From Onchidella celtica (lineage: Eukaryota > Mollusca > Gastropoda > Systellommatophora > Onchidiidae), in NCBI GenBank assembly GCA_963931925.1, contig OZ007583.1, positions 17,818,548-17,882,547 of the forward strand: a DNA stretch of 64,000 nucleotides, in the 5' to 3' direction. Below the pieces are notes generated by a model. The model was not told the DNA's origin, made no database searches, and was given only the letters and a program-made list of their open reading frames with translations. Position numbers and translations under genes: made by a program. Within the stretch, counting starts at the first letter, position 1. Each line of letters opens with the position of its first letter. This document shows, piece after piece, positions 9,996 through 20,393 of this stretch.

Positions 9996-11372
9996 ATGGA
10001 GCGTTTTCTCCGACCTGAGAGGTTCAACGCGGACCCAAGCACACCAGACGCATCCAAACGCTGGAATCACTGGCTGCGAACTTTCAACAATTTCCTGTCA
10101 TCTCTACGACAACAATCTTCCACTCCTACTCTTGATGAACTTGACTTGCTGATAAACTTCGTTGACCCCTTTGTATATGAATACATCATCGATTGTCCCA
10201 CCTTTGCCTCTGCCGTGGAAGTCCTGAAAAACATTTATGTTAAACCTGGAAATGAAATATTCGCTCGGCACATCTTAACAACTACCAAACAAGAACCAGG
10301 GCAGACACTTGACCAATTCTTACAGAGACTGAAGATTCTTGCAAAAGAGTGTGAGTTCAAAGCTGTTTCAGCCGACAAAAACAGGGATGATTTCATCCGA
10401 GACGCTTTCATCTGTGGCCTCTCTTCAAGTCAAATCAGACAAAGACTCCTTGAGAATAAGACATTAGACTTGTCTACTGCTTTTGATCTAGCTAGATCGC
10501 TAGAAATGGCCGAAAAACAATCCCAGACATACAACAATGTACCAGCTTCATCATCAGTGCCCTGCGGCAGTACCACCATTCCAGCCATCGACGAGAGTGA
10601 TACACTATCAGCTGCAATCAGTTCCAAATGCTTCTTCTGTGGTTTTCAACGGCATCCCCGATCAAAATGCCCTGCTCGAGAGGCAACTTGCAAAGGATGT
10701 GGGAAGAAAGGACATTATCAAAAGGTGTGTCTATCAAAAGGAAAACGGAATGACTTCGCCTCTGCTGCTAATCCCATCCTTAATTCGGCCTTCACTGCTG
10801 CGGCCCCCTTAAGTCTTCAGAAAGCCATTATAAAAGTCAAGGTCTTTGACACTCCTCTGAGGGCACTGGTAGACACAGGAAGCTCTGAAAGTTTTATCTC
10901 AGCAGACAAAGCTCAATTTATGAAGTTCAAGACCTTCAAGACTAGAAAAGAGATCTCCATGGCTTCCACGAATCTCTCAAGTACAACCAAAGGCCATTGT
11001 TTTGCTACTCTGGAATATAATGGCGAAACTTATCAAGGAATAAAGCTCTCTGTTCTACCAGGATTGTGCGCTGACCTAATACTGGGTCACGACTTTCTAG
11101 ATCAACACAAAGGACTTGAAATGACTTTCAAAGGCCCCAAGCCTACATTCTCTGTCTGTGGCATAACTGCTGCAAAGGTGGAACCTGCCTCTCTGTTCAA
11201 GAACTTGCTTCCCGATTGCAGACCTATAGCTACAAAGTCAAGACGGTTCTCTACACCAGATAGACAATTCATAGACTCTGAAGTCCAAAAACTGCTTGCC
11301 GAAGATGTGATTGAACCTTCTGATTCTCCGTGGAGAGCGCAAGTGCTGGTAACAACAAATGACCGGCACTAG
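9996..11372 (+). CDS. gag: Mag-clade Gag-protease, with the first residues of RT
   Basis: 458 residues. The N-terminal two-fifths is a capsid-like helical region (starts MERFLRPERFNADPS). Two zinc knuckles of the C-x2-C-x4-H-x4-C type start at about C212 and C232. An aspartic protease follows with DTGSS at about residue 293 and the second signature LILGHDFL near 365. The last 45 residues already belong to the beginning of RT (EDVIEPSDSPW). The frame then meets TAG at 11370-11372, and the next codons in the same frame continue RT. Gag and protease package and process the element in virus-like particles. Confidence 0.9.
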   Translation: MERFLRPERFNADPSTPDASKRWNHWLRTFNNFLSSLRQQSSTPTLDELDLLINFVDPFVYEYIIDCPTFASAVEVLKNIYVKPGNEIFARHILTTTKQEPGQTLDQFLQRLKILAKECEFKAVSADKNRDDFIRDAFICGLSSSQIRQRLLENKTLDLSTAFDLARSLEMAEKQSQTYNNVPASSSVPCGSTTIPAIDESDTLSAAISSKCFFCGFQRHPRSKCPAREATCKGCGKKGHYQKVCLSKGKRNDFASAANPILNSAFTAAAPLSLQKAIIKVKVFDTPLRALVDTGSSESFISADKAQFMKFKTFKTRKEISMASTNLSSTTKGHCFATLEYNGETYQGIKLSVLPGLCADLILGHDFLDQHKGLEMTFKGPKPTFSVCGITAAKVEPASLFKNLLPDCRPIATKSRRFSTPDRQFIDSEVQKLLAEDVIEPSDSPWRAQVLVTTNDRH

Positions 11373-13661
11373 AAAAGAATGGTAGTGGATTATAGTCAGG
11401 CTATCAATCGTTTCACCCAGCTTGATGCATATCCTCTTCCTCGAATAGATGAGATGATTGAGGAGATCTCGAAATATGAGGTGTACAGTACAGTAGACCT
11501 TCGCAGTGCCTACCACCAAATTCCCATAAAGGAGGAAGAGAAATTCTACACTGCCTTTGAGGCCAGTGGAAACCTCTACCAGTTCAAACGTATTCCATTC
11601 GGCGTCACTAATGGAGTCGCTTGCTTTCAACGCATCATTGACGGCCTCGTCCGAAATGAGAAAATTAAAGACACTTTCGCATATTTAGACAATGTCACTA
11701 TTTGCGGTAGAAATCAGAAGGAGCACGATGAAAACTTCTCTCACTTTATGAAGTGTGCCGCTGAGTACTGCATAACTTTCAATGAGGACAAGAGCTTCCT
11801 TTCCGCCAGAGAAATCAAGCTGCTTGGGTTCCTGGTTTCCAAGGGCAGCATCAAACCTGACCCTGACAGACTACAACCGCTGCGAGATCTGGCTGATCCT
11901 CATGACGCAAAATCACAACGACGGGTTGTAGGCATGTTTGCCTACTACTCTTCTTGGATCCCAAACTTTTCTGACAAAATACACCCTCTTGTCAACAACC
12001 ACACTTTTCCATTACCAAAGAAAGTGAAATGTGCTTTTGAACTGTTGAAGAGAGAGATAGAGAATGCTGCTGTTACAACCATTGACCAGGATATCCCTCT
12101 TGTGGTCGAAACGGATGCTTCTGACATAGCGATAGCAGCTACCCTGAATCAGAATGGGAGACCTGTTGCTTTTTTTTCAAGAACACTAAATCATGGTGAA
12201 AGGAAACATTCATCTGTCGAGAAAGAGGCATATGCCATTGTGGAGGCTCTCCGGAAGTGGAAACATTATTTGCTTGGAAAACATTTCCAACTTGTGACTG
12301 ACCAGAAAAGCGTCGCTTTTATGTACAATAACGCTCAGAAAGGAAAGGTGAAAAATGACAAAATCCAGAGATGGAGAATTGAACTGTCGTGCTACAGCTA
12401 TGACGTAGTATACAGACCTGGCAAAGAAAACCATGCAGCAGACGCTCTCTCGAGGGGGTACTGTTCTACTGCTAACTCGAACGCCGAAATACTGCAAGAT
12501 CTCCACAGCACACTATCCCATCCTGGGGTTACGAGGATGATGCATTTCGTCAAATGCAGGAACCTCCCTTATTCACTAGATGAAGTGAAGAGAGTGTGTG
12601 CCAACTGTAGAATCTGCTGTGAACTAAAGCCTTCCTTTTACAAATCGACTGATGCTAACCTTATCAAGGCCACTCAGCCTTTTGAACGCCTTAGCGTGGA
12701 TTTTAAAGGGCCTTTGCCTTCTTCCTCGAGGAACAAGTACCTTCTGACAATGATTGATGAGTACTCCCGCTTCCCCTTTGCTTTTCCATGTGCTGATATG
12801 AACGCCTCAACTATAATCAAATGCTTTTGTCAACTCTTCTCTCTGTTTGGAATGCCATCCTTTGTGCACTCTGATAGGGGCGCTAACTTCATGTCTAGTG
12901 AGCTCAAGGACTTCCTTCACAACAAAGGTATAGCTACTAGTCGGACTACTCCGTACAACCCTAGAGCTAATGGGCAAGTGGAAAGATTAAACGGCACGCT
13001 CTGGAAGACAATAACGCTTGCGCTGAGGTCTCGTGGCCTAGAGACCCATCAGTGGGAGCTCGTTCTCACAGATTCACTTCATTCCCTAAGATCTCTTCTA
13101 TGTACCGCCACAAACGAAACTCCGCACGAGAGAATATTTCGCTATAACAGGAAATCCACAACTGGTATAACTCTTCCAAGTTGGTTAAATACTCCCGGTA
13201 CTGTGCTCATGAGAAGAAACGTGAGGACTTCGAAGTATGACCCCTTGGTAGATGAGGTTGAACTGTTGGATTGCAATCCTCTGTATGCTCAAGTCAGACT
13301 TCGTGATGGGAGGGAGACAACAGTGGCTCTGCGCCACCTGGCACCACCTGGAGACATGACTACATCGCTTACTGTTCCGAATGAAGCGGCTCCTTCGCCG
13401 ACAAATAATGACTTAAATGTGAATGACCAGACAAATCAGATAATGCTTGTTCCTGAACCAGCTGTTATGCAGACCGGTACGCAAAATCGTAGCTTGGATC
13501 TAACAGACTCTCTGAACACCCCAGGTAGTAACCCTTCGACTTCTCTCAGAGAAGAAAACTCTGAGATTCAACCGGAAGCACCTGATGAAAGTAGACCTAG
13601 TCCAAAACGCCGTCCTTTTGTTCGGACCAGGGTTTATAACTTACGGAACAGAGAAGCTTGA
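11373..13661 (+). CDS. pol: Mag-clade Pol: RT, RNase H, integrase
   Basis: Same frame as Gag-protease, resuming directly after the TAG; first ATG at 11379 (760 residues from there). RT blocks include MVVDYSQ, DAYPLPRID, VDLRSAYHQIPI and FGVTNG. The catalytic box reads YLDN at about residues 102-105 instead of the usual Y-x-D-D. RNase H shows ETDASD, SSVEKEAYAI and TDQKS. Integrase has an HHCC-like region (LSHPG ... CANCRIC), then the D,D,E core: VDFKGP, HSDRGANF, and the glutamate in VERLNGT. The C-terminal about 150 residues are polar with no recognised domain. Integrase is downstream of RNase H, the standard Ty3/Gypsy order. Confidence 0.88.
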   Translation, partial: KRMVVDYSQAINRFTQLDAYPLPRIDEMIEEISKYEVYSTVDLRSAYHQIPIKEEEKFYTAFEASGNLYQFKRIPFGVTNGVACFQRIIDGLVRNEKIKDTFAYLDNVTICGRNQKEHDENFSHFMKCAAEYCITFNEDKSFLSAREIKLLGFLVSKGSIKPDPDRLQPLRDLADPHDAKSQRRVVGMFAYYSSWIPNFSDKIHPLVNNHTFPLPKKVKCAFELLKREIENAAVTTIDQDIPLVVETDASDIAIAATLNQNGRPVAFFSRTLNHGERKHSSVEKEAYAIVEALRKWKHYLLGKHFQLVTDQKSVAFMYNNAQKGKVKNDKIQRWRIELSCYSYDVVYRPGKENHAADALSRGYCSTANSNAEILQDLHSTLSHPGVTRMMHFVKCRNLPYSLDEVKRVCANCRICCELKPSFYKSTDANLIKATQPFERLSVDFKGPLPSSSRNKYLLTMIDEYSRFPFAFPCADMNASTIIKCFCQLFSLFGMPSFVHSDRGANFMSSELKDFLHNKGIATSRTTPYNPRANGQVERLNGTLWKTITLALRSRGLETHQWELVLTDSLHSLRSLLCTATNETPHERIFRYNRKSTTGITLPSWLNTPGTVLMRRNVRTSKYDPLVDEVELLDCNPLYAQVRLRDGRETTVALRHLAPPGDMTTSLTVPNEAAPSPTNNDLNVNDQTNQIMLVPEPAVMQTGTQNRSLDLTDSLNTPGSNPSTSLREENSEIQPEAPDESRPSPKRRPFVRTRVYNLRNREA

Positions 13662-13814
13662 ACTCTACGATCACCAGGACTTTTTCTATGCATACTTGAT
13701 GCAATTTGTGACAATAACGTTTCATTGCATTTTTGTTCGCTAGTATTAATTGGGGGTCACTGTAATTTTGAAAACGTGTTTAATGATGTCCCCGATTACC
13801 TGAGGGGGGAAGAA
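13662..13814 (+). promoter_or_regulatory. Mag element 3' UTR and polypurine tract
   Basis: Short non-coding segment between pol and the 3' LTR. The purine run GAGGGGGGAAGAA (13802-13814) immediately before the LTR is the expected plus-strand primer. Confidence 0.85.
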
Positions 13815-14128
13815 TGTCGTGATGTTGCTATGTTTATGTGCTTTGTGTTACTTTAATCGCTCGTCATGTACTGTTTGTTTTATCTGTTTGTCTAACTATC
13901 TGCTATCTGCTTGTGTTGAACAATAACGCACCACTAATGAATACCACTGTGCGGAGATGACGTCACAGACGTTGCAATAAACGATTTCGTCCTTCCTAGC
14001 GCCATTGCTCGGTAGAAGGATTATAACTGGATCATGCTTCTGATCCTACTACAGTTGAATGTTGAATAAAGCCAAGATAATTGGCTAAAACAGACTTCAG
14101 ACTCTCCGCTTTCAATTTATTCATATCA
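13815..14128 (+). repeat. 3' LTR of the Mag-clade element
   Basis: 314 bp. I saw no difference from the 5' LTR when reading the two in parallel. Followed by the GTAAT duplication at 14129-14133. Confidence 0.92.
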
Positions 14129-14216
14129 GTAATGTTGAGGAGGTTTATCGGAGAAGGGGTAATAAAAAAGGAAAGGAAGAAATGGACATGTATGAGAAAA
14201 GAAAGTAGAGTTACAG
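14129..14216 (-). repeat. inverted-repeat arm B, right part
   Basis: Starts with the second GTAAT and continues the reverse complement of arm A to GTTACAG at 14216. Confidence 0.9.
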
Positions 14217-14429
14217 GAAGCCCTGGTATGATCCACGGCCTGTCTGTTTCTATTCATTTAAAAGCTTTGATGGTGCAAGTATCTGGTAGGCACTCACAGA
14301 AGAAAGGTTGTGTGTGTCTTGTTAAGAGAAAGGGAAAGAGAGAAAAGACATGAATACTGCCATACAACAACACACAGAATAACTGTAATCTGAATAAAGC
14401 AGGATACTGTATTTTTAACCTGCATACAC

Positions 14430-15275
14430 AATGCAACATCAAGCTGAACAACAACCAGTTGGAGACTGTCCAGAAATTTTGCTACCTGGCATCAACAATG
14501 ACTTCTTCAACTTCATTAGATAGCGAAATAGGTGCCCGAATAGGAAAAGCAGCCACAGCCTTTGGAAAATTAAACAAAAGAGCTTGGAATAACAAAATGT
14601 TAAATAGAAAAACAAAGATCAGGATATATGAAACATGTATATTGAGCACACTCCTCTATGGCTCAGAGACCTGGACGTTATATTCAAGACAAGAGAAGAA
14701 ACTGAATGGATTTCACTTGAGATGCCTCCGCAAGATCCTTGGCATCAGCTGGCAAGATAAAGTTACCAACACAGAGGTCTTGAAACGGGCAGCACTCCCA
14801 ACCATGTTGACCATCTTGTGCAAAAAGAGACTGCGATGGCTGGGGCATTTGAAGAGGATGGACGACAACAGAATCCCCAAGCAATTCTTATATGGTGTAA
14901 TGGCTACAGGTAGCAGACCCAGAGGAAGACCAAAACTGAGGTACAAAGATACATGCAAGAGCAGTATGATAAAGTGTAACATCGATTTGAGAACGTGGGA
15001 GACGACAGCAGAAGACAGATCAGCATGGAAAACATCAGTGGACTCTGGCATAAAACACCATGAAAAAAACATTGTTGCAGCCCTTGAGGCAAAACGCCTG
15101 ACAAGAAAAGATAACTCATTGCCCTATGGCACCTCCCTCATATGCAGATTCTGCGACAGAGCGTGCCTGTCGAATATAGGCAGAATCAGTCACGAGCGTA
15201 GCTGCAGAAGTAGGACACATATAGCTGCTTAGATCGTCTGCCAAGACGAAAAGAGCCTATTATTATTATTATTTG
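14430..15275 (+). mobile_element. 5'-truncated LINE of the LINE A family
   Basis: Only the 3' 0.85 kb of the element is present. It begins abruptly inside the RT thumb (IKLNNNQLE, about 14430) and ends after the stop with a (TTA)n tail near 15255-15275. Severe 5' truncation is the usual outcome of incomplete reverse transcription. Confidence 0.88.
14459..15232 (+). pseudogene. LINE C-terminal RT fragment with zinc finger
   Basis: 257 residues: FCYLAST, ARIGKAATAFGKL, LLYGSETW, KRLRWLGHLKRM, GSRPRGRPKLRYKDTC, and a terminal finger starting CRFCDRAC with H-x3-C/H ligands. The frame is intact but lacks endonuclease and the RT catalytic core, so it has no independent activity. The annotated methionine is internal to the original protein. 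Confidence 0.85.
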
Positions 15276-15348
15276 TGGATCTCTTGTTGAGGTGTGTTTT
15301 GTTTTGTTGGGTGTACTTCAATTCATCTTGTTGTTTTTTTCTTTTCAG

Positions 15349-15367
15349 TGCTGAAGACTTGGTATGA
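15349..15367 (+). CDS. possible terminal exon of the CAP-Gly gene (tentative)
   Basis: A pyrimidine-rich acceptor (ttgtttttttcttttcag) ends at 15348. The exon would start with one base completing the split codon left by the exon ending at 9279, read five codons and stop at TGA 15365-15367. The phase fits, but so short a coding stretch could be chance. Everything between 9280 and 15348, including the Mag element, would then be one intron. Sequence after 15367 would be 3' UTR. Confidence 0.3.
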
Positions 15368-16330
15368 TATTAATTGGCTGTGAGAGAGAAATCGCTCCTT
15401 CCCTTTGACGATTCCATTCATGTGTGGATGATTTGAAAGCTCTTCAACAAGACAAGAAAACTGATCAGAATTTTTTATCATATCCATGTATATATTTTTT
15501 CAGTGTTCCTGTAGACAGAAGATTGGAAAAGACATGAGATATCACATGTCTTTTCTGAACTGAAATGCTATTTTCTGCTAGTGTATTAAACCCTCATGAC
15601 ACACCACAATGCAAGAAAATTGGGGTTGCTGAGCGCATCTGTACAAGAACTGTAATTTATAATTTGAAATATTTGTCATAGAAATTTATAAATTGTTTTT
15701 TTTTTTTTACCCATTCTAATGTGAATTGTCAGGAATGTGATGAGAGAAAAAAAAGGGGGTGGGGGGTCAAGTTGCAGTACCAAAGTATTGTGATTTGAAA
15801 TTTGTCTGGACCATGGCAGTTTGATTCAGTGATACCCAGGACATAAGAGGTATCATAAATTTCCTTCCAACAAAGACCTCAACAGTTACACATATGTTAT
15901 TGTATTTAAAGTGTTGAAGAGAATCGGTCCTTGTCAGAAGTAAATTTGGATATGGGACATTCAAATATAATCTTACGCCTCGGAGAGGGGGTGTTTGGCT
16001 CCTGTAAGGGGGGGGGGGGGGGGGGTCTTGAACCAATGTAATAATATTACACTTTTGTGAGGTGAGAATATAAAAAGGAATAAAAATTAGACAACATAAT
16101 AAACAAATAACAAAAAGAGAAATAACTTATGGTATTCTTAAATATCTTTGACATTTATATGATGAAAAACCCCTTTGTTGATGATAACTAATTTAAGGCA
16201 GTTTTGACATTGACTTTGACATGAGTCTCATTTTTCCCTCATTTGTAAGAAAGAGTACGTGTGCAATGTATAATTATTACATGTATTATTGTAATATTAT
16301 GAAATTGGGGGGGGGGCAGCAAATGTAAGA
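15368..16330. other. non-coding, possible 3' UTR and a G-tract-bearing repeat
   Basis: No coding signal. G runs occur at 15751-15768, 16009-16025 and 16307-16317. The stretch 15955-15980 (GGACATTCAAATATAATCTT and following) is repeated in inverse orientation at 17748-17777, so this is part of a dispersed repeat. Confidence 0.5.
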
Positions 16331-16336
16331 AAAGTG

Positions 16337-17706
16337 CATAGCTGCCAACCAGTACGTAAAATACGTATTGATTATGTTTTTTTGGTCCCAGTACGTTAAT
16401 ACGTTTTTGTGGTGAAAAGTACGTTTTTGAAGAATTTCCCCACTTCCACGGAGAAAGCGCATAAGACTCTAGATGAGAAAACAAAACCGTAACTTTTGTA
16501 TCTAGGCCTACCGCTTAATAGGGCTGGACCTAGCGATTCAATGGGCGCAACCGTAAACGCAGCTCTACCATACCGTGTCCTGCCGAAACTGCGTATGCCC
16601 GAGTTCGTGATAACTTTTGTATCCCCGCCACGGTCCCACTCAACCAAGCAAAAGTAATGTTGCATAATAAGTTATCACAGCATACACCTTGGCTCATGTC
16701 CACGCGCTTCGGCTGTTCCTCGAGCTCGGGTACGTAAGCACGTGTAGGTCACGCGTATTGTATCGTGAACGATGGTGGTCAGCGAGTAAGAACAGTGGAC
16801 ACATTAATTTGTGAAGAGGTTTCATTTTATTTCGCTGTTACGTCTTTTTTGGTGTTTTTGTTTTTTTCTTCTCAGTTTTACACAGCTTACAATCATCTTT
16901 GGCAGAGGTAACTCCCGGTAGATCTAGATCTAGGTCGGCTGTCTTTTAGAATCTTGAACGCAAATGGCAATCACGGATAAACTAGGCCTAGGCTCAGGCG
17001 TATGAGTGTTTCAGCGACGTAGGAAATCGAAATCTAGGCCTAGAGCCCGTGGAGTGGTAAAACAATAGAAAAAGTTCTAGAACTAGAACAATATGGACAA
17101 GGCTTGTGAAGTGGCTTCAGTTCTAGATCTATTACACCTGTCATCTTTTATGCCTAACATGATTTGCAATAATGGATAGATTTATTTTATTTTTAATCGG
17201 AAGTCTTTTCTATCGAACCCATGAGTCACGAAGCCGTGAGTAGACATTTAGTGCAAAATATTCAAAGGAATTTCCTTTTGCATTATCATCGAACTTGTCC
17301 AATAAATGCATTGTGAGTCATAAGTCACGCCGTCGTGACTTCCAATTTCACCAGTTTCACAAGCTACATGGAGGCAAGCCTGACATTGTTCAGAACAAGT
17401 TAGTATGAAAGAGTTATACAATTCTGAGGACATCTCATATCCTAATAGTCAGTTCTTTCTTTAGAAACAGAAAGAGTGGTGATAACAACACATGTATTAG
17501 CATTTGAAGCAAAATGTTTGTTTTCTACTTCTTAAAATCTTATGACTATTACATTAGGCCTATGTAAAGAGAATAATATTCCATAATGGGACAAAGTGAG
17601 GAAATGATGATTTTTCAATGTTGGGTGGGGAGGGGGGGGGGGAGGTGTTGGTGTCTGGTCCGATATCAGGAGTCTGTTTTTAGGTTTTTGAAAGTTGGCA
17701 GCTATG
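16337..17706. mobile_element. 1.37-kb non-autonomous DNA transposon with 13-bp TIRs
   Basis: Left end CATAGCTGCCAAC (16337-16349) and right end GTTGGCAGCTATG (17694-17706) are exact inverted repeats. AAAGTG flanks it on both sides (16331-16336 and 17707-17712), a 6-bp target duplication. No transposase-like ORF. The internal left end has repeated TACGT/ACGTA words. The superfamily was not identified. Confidence 0.75.
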
Positions 17707-17712
17707 AAAGTG

Positions 17713-20391
17713 TAAGGGGGGGGGGGGGGTCAAAAAGTCCCAAAAAAGGTGTAAGATTATATATTTGAATGTCCCCTATGTTGAATTTTGCTCTGAACTT
17801 ATGTCACTGGGTGAAAAGCACAACCCACGCCATATCTATATCTGTGAAGGAGGGGGAAGAATTCCTAGCAATCTTTCATTCTAGTCATTAAACCCAGCTA
17901 AGTTCCTCCCCATTCCCAAGTGGAATCTGTCCATGACTATTCACTTTTGCCATTTTGATCATGAATAACAAAAAGCTGTCATGCATTATAAAACTAACAC
18001 TTGACAGTGTATGTTACGGAGCAGCAGATCCTTACAACTTTGATGTTGACGGCAGTAAACTAACAGACATGATATTTTTAGTATTCAGTAGTTACCAAAG
18101 ATGCTGAATGAGATGGTATTGGGTAAAATTACCTTTCAAAGCTGGATGGTTTTGTCCCTGTGGCAGGTGTAGAGCACCTATCACAGATATAAATTACTGG
18201 GTAAGCAAGTTTATGCTGACTTCTTGTAAGAAGACATCATGTCATCTCTTTTTCCATCTAATTAGTTTGCTCAGACTGACAAACTTGCCACAGAATCCTA
18301 CAGCTGTATGAATATTGAATGAGAGCCTTTCATTTTCTTTTTTTCTGACCTGTTTTTAATTTCCTTTTGTTTTTGATGATGATTATTATATTTCTGGCTG
18401 TGGTAAGCATAGGTTTCCTGCAAGATGACTCCAGTATTGCCTTTTCTGCACCTGAGCACCTAAACCAGACACTTGTTTGCATGAAGATTGCTGAAACACT
18501 GCTTAAAAGAACATCACAGTTTTTTTTTTTTGGTTATTGAGAGTAAGAAAAGTGGAGATCTTGTAGTTGTTAAATGCAGAGAAAACATTGGATTAATTCA
18601 TCATACAAATTTAATCGTTTCGTTAACATGCAGTTTTAATGTAAGCAAAACAGTTTAGAGCATACAGTAAACAAAAGCACGTTGGTGGAGAAGGTAACAG
18701 TAACCACATTTTCTTACCAAACTCGTGTGGATTTGGACCACTCCCGAGTTATGAGATCCAAATGACAACTTCCTTTTTTTTTTCTTTTTTCACACCTTTA
18801 ATGAAATTCTGAATTGTTTAACCCATTCACTGCAAGAAGTGTTTCCCACATTATACTGAACAGCACACTCTCCCCATAAACTTTAGCTTGTATTATGTAT
18901 GATAACAATACACAGGCACTATTGATTTTAGGATGTACAGCATACATAAGCAGCTCAGTGAAGGGGCCAAGTCTGCCAATTTCTTCATGAAATCCATATT
19001 TAAAAGATACTGAGAGCTCTTCTTAGCAAATATTTTGGATGTGTCAAGAAACTGATTTTGCCCAGCTGTCTGCTAGGAAGAAATGAATATAAATGGTTTT
19101 GGTATCTTGATTCATTGACTTTCGCCATTTCGTACCAATGCAGAGATGCCAATGCCATTTTTGTGGTTCATTGTATTAATTTAATGGTTGCAAATATTAC
19201 TGTTTTCATTACAGTTTTTTTATAAGGCAAAAAAAGTGGGTAAACCATGGATGGAATAATTTGTGATCATCATGTTAATTATGATATGAATTGTATTGAG
19301 ATTTGGCAACTGATTATTAAATTTTGAAGGATATCAGGTCGCAAATTCTCAAACGGCAGTGAATCACATAAGACTGCTGTAGAAGAAGTGAAAGAAATGC
19401 ATCAGAGGGTAATGCGGTTGCCTGTGGTTTAGAGAAAGTAAAGCACAGATGCAGGCAGCATATGATTGGTGCAGCACGAAATGCTGGTGAGGAGGACCAA
19501 CATCAGGTGATCACCCACAATACGTGAAGATTCATTTGTTAACCCTTGTCCCACGTTGAGTGAACTCGTCCACATAACGCCCTTTGCAAAGATAGCCAGT
19601 GGCCAGTCAGCCGATCGTTCGCGTGTTGCCGATAACCTCGGCGGTTGGGTCAATCGAGTCCTTTTGAAAATGTGTATCGTTTTACTTTAGATGCAATAAC
19701 AACAATATTGGTGGATAAATTGTAAGGGACCCCTATGATATTTGGATAAAGTACTTGTGATGGGATGCAATAAGTTCTTTTGTTAAATAGAAGGCGCATA
19801 ATCAAGAATTTTCTGTATTACACATTGTTTAACACGTTTTATCCTTTTTCCCAAGAGCTGTCTCTTGTTTTGTCCCAAAGCCGGGCCATTCAGGTGAACA
19901 AATGATTTTTCAAGCTAGGCATTTACTTTATTCACTACATGTATCATGACATTGCCTTCTCCCCCCTGAAGTGTATAAAGGTTCCACGTACCCTGATGTT
20001 CATTTTCCTAGCACACATTTAGCAAGAGATTTGATTTCCAGCTTGTAGAGTACATACATGTACTGAAAAGTGGTTTAATCAAAGCAACAGAATATCTAAT
20101 TACCACATCAAATAAGGACAATGACCAACAACAAAGTTGGTCTTTTTCTCCCAGTTTCCCTTGATGAAAAACCTATTGTCAGACACCCTTATGCAACATA
20201 CCCTAAAATTACATTGGAATTCATCATTACAGACATAGAATGGTTTCTCAGATCCACAGATGGCCCCTTTTTTCTCATTTCACATGTAGATGACAACCGA
20301 GTAAAAGTTTCCCCAAGATTTTCCCCAGTTTGAACTTCATCACGTTGGTACTATTACATGAGTATGACAAATAGTTATGAATACAGTGCAC
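17713..20391. other. non-coding, nothing recognised
   Basis: Apart from the inverse copy of the 15955 motif at 17748-17777 and G runs just before it, no gene, splice-bounded exon or terminal repeat was found. Confidence 0.5.
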
Positions 20392-20393
20392 TC

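Larger units (their letters stand above)
9663..14128 (+). mobile_element. Mag-clade Ty3/Gypsy LTR retrotransposon, young
   Basis: 4466 bp with two 314-bp LTRs that start TGTCG and end ATATCA and in which I saw no difference. A 5-bp duplication GTAAT flanks it (9658-9662 and 14129-14133). The empty site is visible at arm A, where GTAAT is present once. Gag has two CCHC knuckles and pol has the order protease, RT, RNase H, integrase, consistent with the Mag clade. Coding is interrupted by one in-frame TAG at 11370. Identical LTRs indicate a recent insertion, so the stop is either very new, inherited from the source copy, or functional. Confidence 0.92.
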
